Virus record (IMG/VR): IMGVR_UViG_3300030106_001352
Span: 1-38,789 of that record
Source: a virus
DNA: 38,789 nucleotides
Reading direction: 5' to 3' (one strand)
The notes below the pieces were generated by a model that made no database searches, was not told where the DNA came from, and saw only the letters and a program-made list of their open reading frames with translations. The position numbers and the translations under genes were made by a program. Of this stretch, positions 25,585 to 32,977 are shown piece after piece. Position 1 is the stretch's first letter, and each line of letters begins with the position of its first letter.

Positions 25585-28056
25585 TTAATGGAAGAAGTAT
25601 TTACTTTTAAGTACCTCTTCAATATTTAACTTGCCAAGTTTAGGAGGTTCTGTTTTAGCTCCTAATTGACTCTTAATACTTTGAAGTATATCACCATTTT
25701 TATAGATGTCAACAAAAACTTTTCGTAAAATTTTATGTAAATCATCTACATGGTTTGCATGAGTACCATAAGAGTCATGTATTAAACTAAACTCTCGTAC
25801 TCCTTTATCTTCAAATAGTCTTATTAAAGTTTCCATTAACATACAAGCATCTATACTATGTACAAAGTTAGGTGAGAAGCCAGACTTCTGTTTACCTTCG
25901 GCAGCTATATCTACTCTTTTTTGTATATGTAATTGTACTCTTTGATTACCAATAAATAAACTTACCCTTTTCTTTTTACTCTTCTGATAACTTTGAATTA
26001 CTGGGAAGTTTGTTAATGGAGTATACCATTTAATAAATTGTTGATTACTTTCTTCTACTATAGTATCAAACCAGTCCATTGTTTTTCTCGCACCCACAAC
26101 GACGTTTCTAATAGACTCGCCTAGTTTATCTGCTAAGTACACTGACGCTCTGAATTTGTCTACTGTATATCCTTCTAGTTTTTCTTTAGCTTGTTCTAGT
26201 ATTTGGTCTTTTAATCCATAGTGACTTACACCATAAGGAGTAGTCATAGTACCAGACTTAACTAACTTTCTATCTATTTTATCTTGCCACATTTGACAGT
26301 AGTTTCTTTCTACTCCTGCTTCATCATCTAACTTTAATTGTTCTTTTAATTCTTCTGCTACTTCTGTATAAATATCTTGTGGTTCTTTTGAGTCTAATAA
26401 GTTTACTGCTTTACCTCCTATGTCGTCAAGTGTCATAGCAGATAAATGTTGTAACCCATTACAAGTTCCGTCCATATTAATTGGTAAGTAAGATATGTTA
26501 TTTCTTTTTGCATACTCTAAACAAAATCCAAGAAATTGAAAAGGACTATCAGCATTACACCAATAAGAACACTCTAAAGGTTTTTGTCCACACTCAAGAA
26601 TCCATTTTTTATTTTCTTCAAACCATTCTACTCTTGAATTAAAATCTATTTTATCTTCTCCATAAGCATTAGCACACCCTACTTTCCACCAATACATTCC
26701 TCTTTCTGTTAGTTTATATCCTCTAGAAAATTTTAGTAATGACTTACCTATATCATTTGATTGAGGATTTAATGTAGTAGGTATAGGATATATTCTTCCT
26801 CTAAAATCTAAATTCCATGGGAAGTATATCTCTTTATATTTAGAATAGTCTTCTGCTATTTGCATTTGTGAAAGTAAAGCTATACGTTTAGAGGACATCT
26901 CTCTATTCTCTGTATATACATTAGCACAAGCTTTACTATATCTAGAAACTAAATCTTTATTTTCTTTTTTAAATTCTATCCATTGTTCTTTAGACATTTT
27001 ATCCCAAGGTCTTGGAGGAAGTTCAGTGTTTTCTGTAGTAGGTAATCCTGCTATACCACCACACTCTGCCCACAACGTCTTCATAACCTTAAGCACCTCT
27101 GTGTTTATTGACCAAGAAGTTTGTTGTGCTGTGTTGACAGCTTTCATTGCTATGGTTAAATCCTCCTGCCCCAAATCTCTGTGTTGTTTAATAGTCATAC
27201 GCCTAATAAAATCAGGCTTCCAATTTGGGTGTTGACTTAAGTAGCCACCAGAATATAAGCTTGTCCAATTCACAGGAGGAACAACCATAGGTCTATATGT
27301 TGGAGTAAAAAATGCTAATAGTTCTGAGCTTTCGTTTAGAAATTTTTTAATTTTTTCTGATAGCGTAACCACAAAGCTAGATTTATTTTTACCTACTCTT
27401 ATTCTTTTGCTTTCAAACATTCCCGTTTGCTCAATAGCTAGCTCTAAAAGTTTGTGTCCTAGTCGTAGTTTATCTTCTTTATCAAGTGTGTGTTTTAACA
27501 TTCCTCTTTCACTCATGCACTTCTCTACAAATTCTAATTCTTTATTCTTGTATGCATCTATATGTTTAACATGAGTTTGAATTGAACGCAACATTTTTGG
27601 TTCTTGTTTTTTAAATTTTCTATAGTTAGCTTCGTGTATTAATGTTTCTGCTAACGCTATACATATAGAAGTTTGTTTTGCTAAATCATTATTAGTAGTT
27701 ACTATATGATTAAACACAACCTTTAATGTACAGAAAGCATATTCAAATGGGGATAGTTCAAGGCTTTTAAATATAGAACGAGTAGTAGCTTTTCTACCTG
27801 CATTCCAGCCTCTTTCTTTTGTTGAAGGATAAATCCAGTCTTCGATTGATTTGGATAGTTGTTGAGTAGAGCGAGAAATAAGAAGTATAACTGGTTTTGT
27901 TTCACCAGCTCTACCTCTTTTCTCCATATCGGAAAGAGCTTTTTGATACCTCTCTACAGTTATTTCTATAGATTGGTTCTCTAACTCTTTTTGTTGTTTG
28001 TATAAAGGTTCTATGACAGTGTCATAGAAAGTATTGAAGGACTCATTACTGCTCAC
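25585..28056 (-). CDS. Single-subunit DNA-dependent RNA polymerase (T7 gp1-like)
   Basis: 823 residues (T7: 883). Palm motif A is 'NMDGTCNGLQHLSAM' (D529), motif B 'KLVKSGTMTTPYGVSHYG' (K600, Y608, equivalents of T7 K631 and Y639), motif C 'FVHSIDACML' (D736), then 'IHDSYGTHA' and a C-terminal aromatic end (YFFH; T7 ends FAFA). It transcribes middle and late genes from phage promoters. The start is GTG, supported by GGAGAG eight bases upstream and overlapping the zinc-ribbon gene; there is no nearby in-frame ATG. A copy of the CTATGACA palindrome lies within codons 10-16, inviting control of polymerase production. Confidence 0.97.
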   Translation of the reverse strand: MSSNESFNTFYDTVIEPLYKQQKELENQSIEITVERYQKALSDMEKRGRAGETKPVILLISRSTQQLSKSIEDWIYPSTKERGWNAGRKATTRSIFKSLELSPFEYAFCTLKVVFNHIVTTNNDLAKQTSICIALAETLIHEANYRKFKKQEPKMLRSIQTHVKHIDAYKNKELEFVEKCMSERGMLKHTLDKEDKLRLGHKLLELAIEQTGMFESKRIRVGKNKSSFVVTLSEKIKKFLNESSELLAFFTPTYRPMVVPPVNWTSLYSGGYLSQHPNWKPDFIRRMTIKQHRDLGQEDLTIAMKAVNTAQQTSWSINTEVLKVMKTLWAECGGIAGLPTTENTELPPRPWDKMSKEQWIEFKKENKDLVSRYSKACANVYTENREMSSKRIALLSQMQIAEDYSKYKEIYFPWNLDFRGRIYPIPTTLNPQSNDIGKSLLKFSRGYKLTERGMYWWKVGCANAYGEDKIDFNSRVEWFEENKKWILECGQKPLECSYWCNADSPFQFLGFCLEYAKRNNISYLPINMDGTCNGLQHLSAMTLDDIGGKAVNLLDSKEPQDIYTEVAEELKEQLKLDDEAGVERNYCQMWQDKIDRKLVKSGTMTTPYGVSHYGLKDQILEQAKEKLEGYTVDKFRASVYLADKLGESIRNVVVGARKTMDWFDTIVEESNQQFIKWYTPLTNFPVIQSYQKSKKKRVSLFIGNQRVQLHIQKRVDIAAEGKQKSGFSPNFVHSIDACMLMETLIRLFEDKGVREFSLIHDSYGTHANHVDDLHKILRKVFVDIYKNGDILQSIKSQLGAKTEPPKLGKLNIEEVLKSKYFFH
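28011..28027. repeat. CTATGACA palindrome, copy 1
   Basis: CTATGACA-G-TGTCATAG, perfect 8-bp arms, within codons 10-16 of the RNA polymerase gene. It is the lowest-coordinate member of the family and is encoded in frame as amino acids. Confidence 0.95.
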
Positions 28057-28261
28057 GTTTAGCTCTCCACTCGTCTAAACCATCTTCATGGCTAGGGTCA
28101 AGGAGTAAAGTTCCACACCTTCCACAGTTAGTTCCTATTTCTAACATACCATACATAAGACCACAATTAGTACAGTTACCTGCATGTTTTCCCAAACTTT
28201 TTGTTTGACAAGTATCTTTTTCTACTAAATAGTTGTAGGGTCGTAATTTAAATATACTCAT
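28046..28261 (-). CDS. 71-aa zinc-ribbon protein upstream of RNA polymerase
   Basis: A small protein with C30-x2-C33 (NCTNCGLMYG) and C46-x2-C49 (NCGRCGTLLL), then an acidic segment and a basic end (WRAKREQ). The ATG has a very strong GGAGGTGG site that sits between 8-bp inverted arms (TATAACCA / TGGTTATA), so the site may be hidden in a hairpin. It overlaps the RNA polymerase gene and shares its host-type promoter. It may be a nucleic-acid-binding or transcription-modulating early protein; the function is unknown. Confidence 0.8.
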   Translation of the reverse strand: MSIFKLRPYNYLVEKDTCQTKSLGKHAGNCTNCGLMYGMLEIGTNCGRCGTLLLDPSHEDGLDEWRAKREQ

Positions 28262-28291
28262 ATAACCACCTCCAATTAAGTTATGGTTATA

Positions 28292-28321
28292 AGAGTATCA
28301 TTATTTTTTAATAGTTGTCAA
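28292..28321 (-). promoter_or_regulatory. Host sigma70-type promoter for the RNA polymerase operon
   Basis: On the minus strand a consensus -35 TTGACA (28321-28316), an 18-nt spacer and TACTCT preceded by TG (extended -10). The -35 lies inside a perfect palindrome, AATAGTTG-T-CAACTATT (28310-28326), a candidate operator. Transcription would begin just before the 71-aa gene. Confidence 0.7.
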
Positions 28322-28330
28322 CTATTATTT

Positions 28331-28684
28331 TTATTTTTCTATATCTAATTCTAATTGATTAGCGTTAGTATCATTATCTAAATACCAACCTTTGTCTTTA
28401 CATCTTAATATATATTCAGCATACTCTCTTCTGCCTTCAAATATTTGTTCGCTTCCATCAGTTACTTCATTGACTGCTTTGTTACAATCATCTATCTCAT
28501 TGTTACAAGCATCTTCAATAAATTTTTCTATTTTAAATATTCTAGATTCTAACCACCTAACGTAGTTTTCATTAAAAGAATATTGTACTATTGGCTGAAA
28601 CGACTTCTCACATTCTACAATTTTTTCTTTCATTGGTTGTTCTCCAGTGACTGCTGTGAATGTATCATATATTTTTTCTTTCAT
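28331..28684 (-). CDS. 117-aa early protein of unknown function
   Basis: An acidic, helical protein (MKEKIYDTFTAVTGEQPMKEK...WLESRIFKIEKFIEDACNNEIDDC) ending NQLELDIEK. No domain was recognised. The ATG has AAAAGGAAAG upstream, preceded by a T-run and palindrome copy 2. It is isolated between a 235-bp structured intergenic region and the RNA polymerase promoter, in the place where T7 encodes host-takeover proteins. A takeover or anti-defence role is only a guess from position. Confidence 0.75.
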   Translation of the reverse strand: MKEKIYDTFTAVTGEQPMKEKIVECEKSFQPIVQYSFNENYVRWLESRIFKIEKFIEDACNNEIDDCNKAVNEVTDGSEQIFEGRREYAEYILRCKDKGWYLDNDTNANQLELDIEK

Positions 28685-28714
28685 AATTACTTTCCTTTTA
28701 GTTGTTAAAAAAAG

Positions 28715-28731
28715 CTATGACAGTGTCATAG
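28715..28731. repeat. CTATGACA palindrome, copy 2
   Basis: CTATGACA-G-TGTCATAG, 30 nt upstream of the 117-aa gene's ATG. On the minus strand it is followed by C and seven T, so this copy could also act as a weak terminator. Confidence 0.95.
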
Positions 28732-28825
28732 GATTTTGGGTTAACCTATACACCCAAAGGTCTCTCATCACAAACGGATTATTTCATAAAAGGTTATTGT
28801 CTCCTTTCTTTGTTTTTAGGTTAAT

Positions 28826-28912
28826 AAAAAAGTGAGTGTTTTTAACTAGGAAACAGAACACTCAAACTGCCTACAAAGGCGTGAAAATGAATAAGGAAAC
28901 ACTCCTTTGTAT
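28826..28912 (-). ncRNA. Candidate phage small RNA or attenuator leader
   Basis: On the minus strand a promoter-like sequence ends at 28919. It is followed by stem 1 (TACAAAGG at 28911-28904 with CCTTTGTA at 28879-28872) and stem 2 (GAGTGTT at 28863-28857 with AACACTC at 28840-28834) closed by ACTTTTTT, a rho-independent terminator. A second GAGTGTT (28904-28898) next to stem 1 could pair with the same AACACTC, giving mutually exclusive folds. This would be an RNA of about 85 nt, either released as an sRNA or controlling read-through from the GAT genes into the 117-aa gene. Confidence 0.5.
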
Positions 28913-28918
28913 ATGTGT

Positions 28919-28947
28919 ATTATACTATATCTGTAAAGTGTGTGCAA
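28919..28947 (-). promoter_or_regulatory. Possible host-type promoter at the end of the second GAT gene
   Basis: On the minus strand TTGCAC (28947-28942), a 17-nt spacer and a perfect TATAAT (28924-28919) that overlaps the stop codon of the GAT gene. The -35 is only half consensus. Its placement immediately before the two-hairpin unit makes it worth noting. Confidence 0.5.
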
Positions 28948-29777
28948 CAACAGTGGCAAGTTATAATACTTTGCTTACTTTTTCTTTCTCCTAAAAATGC
29001 CAAACAATAAGGACAAGTATCATCAGCTAAATCTATCTGTGCTTGTGTACTTAATTCTTGTACATTAGTAGTAGTATAGTGGTTTCTTAAGTAAGTGTCA
29101 TTACTTTTATTCTTCTTTTTCTTTTTATTCTTACCACCATATAAGTAACTATCATTGAAGCCCCAATTATTGAAGCCTCTATTATAGTAACCCATATTGC
29201 ACCCATAACTATAAGTAGAATTAGAATACCAATTCCCGTCACTAGCATTAGTCCAACCACTACCAATCATAGTAATACCTTTGTTAGTAAGTATAGCAAC
29301 TTTGTTCGAGCCACTTACAACTGTATTCATAATAGATTTGAAACCTTTACCATAGTTACTAAACCTAGCTTCGTCAATATACTTGGTAAGTACCATAGTA
29401 TCTGATACTCCTTCTTTAGCTTCATCTCCAAACTTACCCCCCAATACACCATTGTGAATAAGTATTCTGTCTGTCTTACCTTCTGTTTTTCTCATCTTCT
29501 TGTAAGAGTTAGTAATCGGAAAAGGGTGGCAACATTCTTTAGACGTACCACCATGAGTAGTAATCCTCATGTGAATGAGAGCCTCATCTTCTTTTCTGAT
29601 ATTCTCTTGTAATACTTTGTAGTATTCATCTACATCAAAGTAACCTTTGGCATACTTGATATAGCCATTACGTTTAACTGCATACCCACCCCCGTCGGGA
29701 TTGTTGTCAAAAGAATTTTCTATATACTCTTTTGATGGTATGTCTTTACCTTTCGGTTTGATTATTGCAATACACAT
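28920..29777 (-). CDS. Class II glutamine amidotransferase with C-terminal zinc ribbon (second GAT)
   Basis: 285 residues. The N-terminal Ntn-hydrolase domain (1-175) has the full class II set: nucleophile C2 after Met (MCIAIIKP), NPDGGGYA, RITTHG (R71-G76), HNG (108-110) and SDTM (S125-D126). Such domains release ammonia from glutamine for a partner enzyme. Residues 180-222 are low in complexity (Y, N, G, S then poly-Lys). The C-terminus has C255-x2-C258 and a C274-x-C-C-C cluster, a probable zinc ribbon absent from the other GAT. It follows the amidoligase gene by 24 nt, with a palindrome copy 13 nt before the ATG and AGGAAAGG between. Confidence 0.9.
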   Translation of the reverse strand: MCIAIIKPKGKDIPSKEYIENSFDNNPDGGGYAVKRNGYIKYAKGYFDVDEYYKVLQENIRKEDEALIHMRITTHGGTSKECCHPFPITNSYKKMRKTEGKTDRILIHNGVLGGKFGDEAKEGVSDTMVLTKYIDEARFSNYGKGFKSIMNTVVSGSNKVAILTNKGITMIGSGWTNASDGNWYSNSTYSYGCNMGYYNRGFNNWGFNDSYLYGGKNKKKKKNKSNDTYLRNHYTTTNVQELSTQAQIDLADDTCPYCLAFLGERKSKQSIITCHCCCTHFTDIV

Positions 29778-29790
29778 AATTTACCTTTCC

Positions 29791-29806
29791 TATGACACTT
29801 GTCATA
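29791..29806. repeat. CTATGACA palindrome, copy 3
   Basis: TATGACA-CT-TGTCATA, 7-bp arms, filling the intergenic space between the amidoligase stop and the GAT start, 13 nt before the ATG with the ribosome site in between. Confidence 0.9.
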
Positions 29807-31691
29807 TACATATATTTTTCCTAAAGTAACTATCATTGTTCAACACTTTGTATAGTTGTTTGTACTTCTTTGCTCTGTTATCAACAAACGCTTTGTAGTA
29901 ATCCCAAGCAGTAGTATTCATAACTTCTTCTTTCGTGGCTTGCATTGACCAATGCACAAGGGAATCTACAAAGTCAACATACTTCATCATGTGAATCCCA
30001 TCATAGTTTGGTGTAGCAAAGATACGAAACTCAACAGTATGTTCATTCTGAAAGTTGAGTGCTTGATACCTACTATCAATGGAATCCCAACCAAAGTAGT
30101 CCCAAGAATCTTTAGAATAGTCTTTACTAAACCTTGCCCAATTTGCACTACGTCTGCCTGCAATCCTACATACAAAAGGTTTGTACCTATGACAAAACCA
30201 ATCCATTTTACGTAGGGTACTATTGTCGTTCCCCATACCTACATAACTTCTGTTGATATGAATATGAACACCACAATCATTATCCTCATTGTCAGGGTCA
30301 TGATATTTCTCCAACATATCTTGAGAGAATTGTGGTAAATGCTTGTCGTGAAATCTATGACTTGAAGGGTGTGTAATAAATTCACAACCCTCTGATAGAC
30401 TTCCGTCGTGTTGAATGTCGCCAAGTATTCTATAGTTCCTACGAATGCTATGACAGTCGTCATAGTCGGGTCTACCATACCCGTCAACCTCCAACTCCAC
30501 ACCCATAAGCAATGTTTTGTGTGGGTCTTCTTTACCTATTGTACGCATAATCCAAGTATTGAAGTTGTGATAACTGTTGACTTCATGCCCCATAGCATGT
30601 GCAATAGCTTTGTCCCCACAAGAAATACATTTACTAATATACATAGAATGTTTTTCTATTAAAGCACCACAACTAGTACAGAATTTAACACCAATAGAAA
30701 GTAACCCCGACCTACTACACCTCCTACCTTCATGATATATTAAGTCCCTATTGTGATGAAGTGTATTAGTAATTTCACACAAGCCATAATTCTCTTGTAC
30801 ATGTTCGGGTTTGTATCTACTGCCATTGATAATTGGTGCTTCCCACCTATGACCCACGACTCTATCATTAGAGTAATCACAACGCCACCACTGTGGTATC
30901 TGAACATAACAATCTTTATACAACTCTTCAAAGAACTCTGGCATTACACAAAGCGTACTTCTGTCTTGAGAATCTGCAGGGTCTGAAACAACTAGTATCA
31001 AGCTAGAGTCCATATCATTAAACCAACTGCTCATTCTATCACAAGGATATATTTGAGATTGACAAGTTCTCATGTGAGTAAAAGTCTCTCTATAGAGTTT
31101 GTCTAATACTCGCATTTCTTCAATGTGTTGATTTAATCTAGCCAAGTCTTCACGTGATGAGCGACTTGGGTTTATCTCTAGTCCCTCTGCTAGTATGTCT
31201 TTCTCTTCTTGATACGCTTGTTTGAAGTTTGCTCTTATCTCCATGTTACAAATATTGAGAGCTTCTTTACAAGCATAAGAGTGTATCTCATAAAACCAAT
31301 CATGATTACGTTGACTATACAAACCTAGTAACTCTACTTGTCTACCTTCACACCTTGCAACTGACCTAGACCAAGAGTCATAGTGTCTTACTCTGCAGAT
31401 ATACTTTCTTTCTCGCATTGTAAAGAAAGCTCTAACTCTACGCTTTCTACCCACATCAACCCTTATCCTAGTACCCGTTGCATTCCCTTGATTGTCACAG
31501 TCTTGCACACATGGAAGTTTCAAGAAGAGATACATGTCTTCTAGTGTAGTAATATTTACTTTGACTTCGGGATACTCACAACACTCTTCATAACTTGGAA
31601 AGTTTTTATGAAACTCATACCAACCTTTCTTGTCATTGTTTACTCGTATCTCTTCAACAAGTTTTCTGAGTCTTTCTTCACTGTTACTCAT
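29802..31691 (-). CDS. Amidoligase (glutamine-synthetase-like COOH-NH2 ligase) with N-terminal extension and zinc ribbon
   Basis: 629 residues. The C-terminal 230 residues carry the Amidoligase_2 pattern: 'GVELEVDG' (397-404; E399, E401), 'HDGSL...CEFITHP' (428-441; D429, E437), 'CGVHIHINR' (473-481; H476, H478), an Arg-rich stretch 'RIAGRRSANWAR', and 'TVEFRIF' (552-558). In the glutamine-synthetase fold these bind Mg-ATP and the acyl phosphate. A zinc ribbon (C338/C341, C355/C358) directly precedes the core, and residues 1-330 (Arg, Cys and aromatic rich) are unrecognised, perhaps for substrate binding. GAT genes flank it on both sides, the upstream one by ATGA overlap. It probably joins an amine, or ammonia from a GAT, to a carboxylate; the substrate is unknown. 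Confidence 0.9.
   Translation of the reverse strand: MSNSEERLRKLVEEIRVNNDKKGWYEFHKNFPSYEECCEYPEVKVNITTLEDMYLFLKLPCVQDCDNQGNATGTRIRVDVGRKRRVRAFFTMRERKYICRVRHYDSWSRSVARCEGRQVELLGLYSQRNHDWFYEIHSYACKEALNICNMEIRANFKQAYQEEKDILAEGLEINPSRSSREDLARLNQHIEEMRVLDKLYRETFTHMRTCQSQIYPCDRMSSWFNDMDSSLILVVSDPADSQDRSTLCVMPEFFEELYKDCYVQIPQWWRCDYSNDRVVGHRWEAPIINGSRYKPEHVQENYGLCEITNTLHHNRDLIYHEGRRCSRSGLLSIGVKFCTSCGALIEKHSMYISKCISCGDKAIAHAMGHEVNSYHNFNTWIMRTIGKEDPHKTLLMGVELEVDGYGRPDYDDCHSIRRNYRILGDIQHDGSLSEGCEFITHPSSHRFHDKHLPQFSQDMLEKYHDPDNEDNDCGVHIHINRSYVGMGNDNSTLRKMDWFCHRYKPFVCRIAGRRSANWARFSKDYSKDSWDYFGWDSIDSRYQALNFQNEHTVEFRIFATPNYDGIHMMKYVDFVDSLVHWSMQATKEEVMNTTAWDYYKAFVDNRAKKYKQLYKVLNNDSYFRKNICI
30448..30465. repeat. 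CTATGACA palindrome, degenerate copy 4
   Basis: CTATGAC-AGTC-GTCATAG inside the amidoligase core. The 7-bp arms are intact but the spacer is four bases and the inner A/T pair is lost. It may be a coding coincidence or a decayed copy. Confidence 0.6.
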
Positions 31692-32629
31692 TTCTTAGCC
31701 TCCTTTTCTATGACACTTGTCATAGGTTGTCTACTACTCACAACATCATACGCTTGTGAACTACTTAATCCTTCAAGCATCAACTCGGTAGTAGTAGCTT
31801 TGTTAAGCCACTTGACTATATTGTCATAAGAATACTTACCACAATGCGAAGTATTGTTAGCCTTCAAAGGTTTGTTACTGTACACACAAACTCCTTTAGA
31901 TACCAAGTACAAGTCATCTCCTTCCAAGTGTTCAAAGTCTTCGTTGTAGTGATTACCTACTTTAGAATAACCATAACAATTTACCCACTTCTTGTTTGCA
32001 GTGAGAACAACACATGGTGCTAATGCTCGTTCATAGCTGTCATTGGAATACAAACAATCTTCATGTTCTTCCCAAGTACCCACAGTAACCCATTCTTCTT
32101 GCCCTTTATCAACTCGCATGTAAGCAAGTCTGCAAGGGTCGGAAGCCAATGCAAGCATACGCCTTGACTCTTTCTTGAAAGGGTCTAGACCACACTTCAT
32201 AGTCATACGATTGAATGTCATTGTATCACTTACATCATCACCTTTGTAAGTTTCAGTTTCAATATCAATCATGCCATTGTGCATGAACACAGTACCCACA
32301 GTGTTAGAAGTTTTACACATTTGAAAATATGACATTGTCATAGGAAATGGGTGACATTGTTCTGCTACTGCGTACAACTTACCAGCTTTGTTAACGCCAT
32401 GAGTAGCAATTCTCATATGAATAAATGCTACATCATCAGTGCTTACATTAGCAAGTAAGTGTTTGTAATAGGCTTCAAAGTCAAAGAAGCCTTTTGTTAT
32501 CTTGAATCTACGTCTGCTTTTATCTAACGTAGCCAACCCACCACCATGTCGATTGTGCATAAAACATCTTTGCAACACTTCACGTCTTGGTAGCTCGACT
32601 CCATTAGGTTTGATAATTGCTACACACAT
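31688..32629 (-). CDS. Class II glutamine amidotransferase (first GAT)
   Basis: 313 residues with nucleophile C2 (MCVAIIKPNG), 'NRHGGGLA', 'HMRIATHG' (R73-G78, the spacing of GlmS), 'MHNG' (116-119) and 'VSDTM' (D135). All class II signature residues are present, so glutaminase activity is expected. The C-terminal 140 residues contain no sugar-isomerase, synthetase or zinc-ribbon module, so it must work with another protein, most likely the adjacent amidoligase, whose ATG overlaps its stop. It shares the opening 'MC-AIIKP-G' and overall plan with the second GAT, but the two are clearly diverged, suggesting an old duplication or separate acquisition. Start follows AAGGAGG and overlaps the 31-aa ORF. 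Confidence 0.9.
   Translation of the reverse strand: MCVAIIKPNGVELPRREVLQRCFMHNRHGGGLATLDKSRRRFKITKGFFDFEAYYKHLLANVSTDDVAFIHMRIATHGVNKAGKLYAVAEQCHPFPMTMSYFQMCKTSNTVGTVFMHNGMIDIETETYKGDDVSDTMTFNRMTMKCGLDPFKKESRRMLALASDPCRLAYMRVDKGQEEWVTVGTWEEHEDCLYSNDSYERALAPCVVLTANKKWVNCYGYSKVGNHYNEDFEHLEGDDLYLVSKGVCVYSNKPLKANNTSHCGKYSYDNIVKWLNKATTTELMLEGLSSSQAYDVVSSRQPMTSVIEKEAKK
31708..31725. repeat. CTATGACA palindrome, copy 5
   Basis: CTATGACA-CT-TGTCATAG inside the last codons of the first GAT gene (encoding part of PMTSVIE), 16 nt before the amidoligase ATG, with AAAAGGAGG between. Confidence 0.95.
32328..32343. repeat. CTATGACA palindrome, copy 6
   Basis: TATGACA-T-TGTCATA followed by G, within the first third of the first GAT gene, encoded in frame. 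Confidence 0.9.
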
Positions 32630-32724
32630 TACTTAACCTCCTTGTTTACAATTAGATAAAGTATTAACTTCTTACGAATAGATAATATCTTTATCCAATC
32701 TATTATTAGATAATCTATATTCAT
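32629..32724 (-). CDS. 31-aa ORF at the head of the GAT-amidoligase operon
   Basis: A short ORF (MNIDYLIIDWIKILSIRKKL...NKEVK) with its own AAAGGAAAG site, lying 15 nt after palindrome copy 7. Its stop overlaps the GAT ATG (TAATG). The peptide is hydrophobic with a basic middle. It may be a leader peptide that controls GAT translation or a real membrane-associated microprotein. Codon-level conservation would be needed to decide. Confidence 0.5.
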   Translation of the reverse strand: MNIDYLIIDWIKILSIRKKLILYLIVNKEVK

Positions 32725-32739
32725 AATACACTTTCCTTT

Positions 32740-32756
32740 CTATGACAGTGTCATAG
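32740..32756. repeat. CTATGACA palindrome, copy 7
   Basis: CTATGACA-G-TGTCATAG, 15 nt before the 31-aa ORF, with AAAGGAAAG between. Confidence 0.95.
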
Positions 32757-32801
32757 GTTTTGTTTACAATACACACAGTACCCACAAAATAATATAATGT
32801 G

Positions 32802-32877
32802 CCTTGCTACTCGTAGCTCATATTGACACAGTCTTTCAAAGCGTAAAGTTCGCCACAAGACTACGAGTAAGGCAAGG
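32802..32877 (-). ncRNA. Structured leader RNA of the GAT-amidoligase operon
   Basis: A long inverted repeat: CCTTGC...TACTCGTAG (32802-32816) and CTACGAGTA...GCAAGG (32861-32877). It gives about 15 bp with a two-base bulge around a 44-nt loop, which itself has GCG/CGC and AGTCTT/AAGACT pairing options. It lies in the leader downstream of the strong host promoter and before the first ORF, with no U-tract. It could be a cis-regulatory RNA, a protein-binding site or a processing site. I could not match it to a tRNA or known riboswitch. Confidence 0.5.
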
Positions 32878-32910
32878 TTTGGTCTGTAAGAATCGCACCT
32901 ATTAAAATTC

Positions 32911-32928
32911 CTATGACAAGTGTCATAG
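32911..32928. repeat. CTATGACA palindrome, copy 8
   Basis: CTATGACA-AG-TGTCATAG, about 45-60 nt downstream of the presumed start point of the strong early promoter, a classic place for a roadblock operator. Confidence 0.95.
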
Positions 32929-32977
32929 AAAAGTATTAGATACGTAGTAGATATATTTCTCTACTGTTAATATAAAT

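Noticed and set aside
28673-28770. 17-codon leader peptide starting MRDLWVYRL upstream of the 117-aa gene
   Set aside because: No ribosome site and it ends inside the palindrome; more likely chance.
32802-32877. tRNA or tRNA-like gene in the structured leader
   Set aside because: The long stem and size suggested it, but there is no 7-bp acceptor followed by D- and T-arm consensus, and the T-loop sequence GTTCGANNC is absent.
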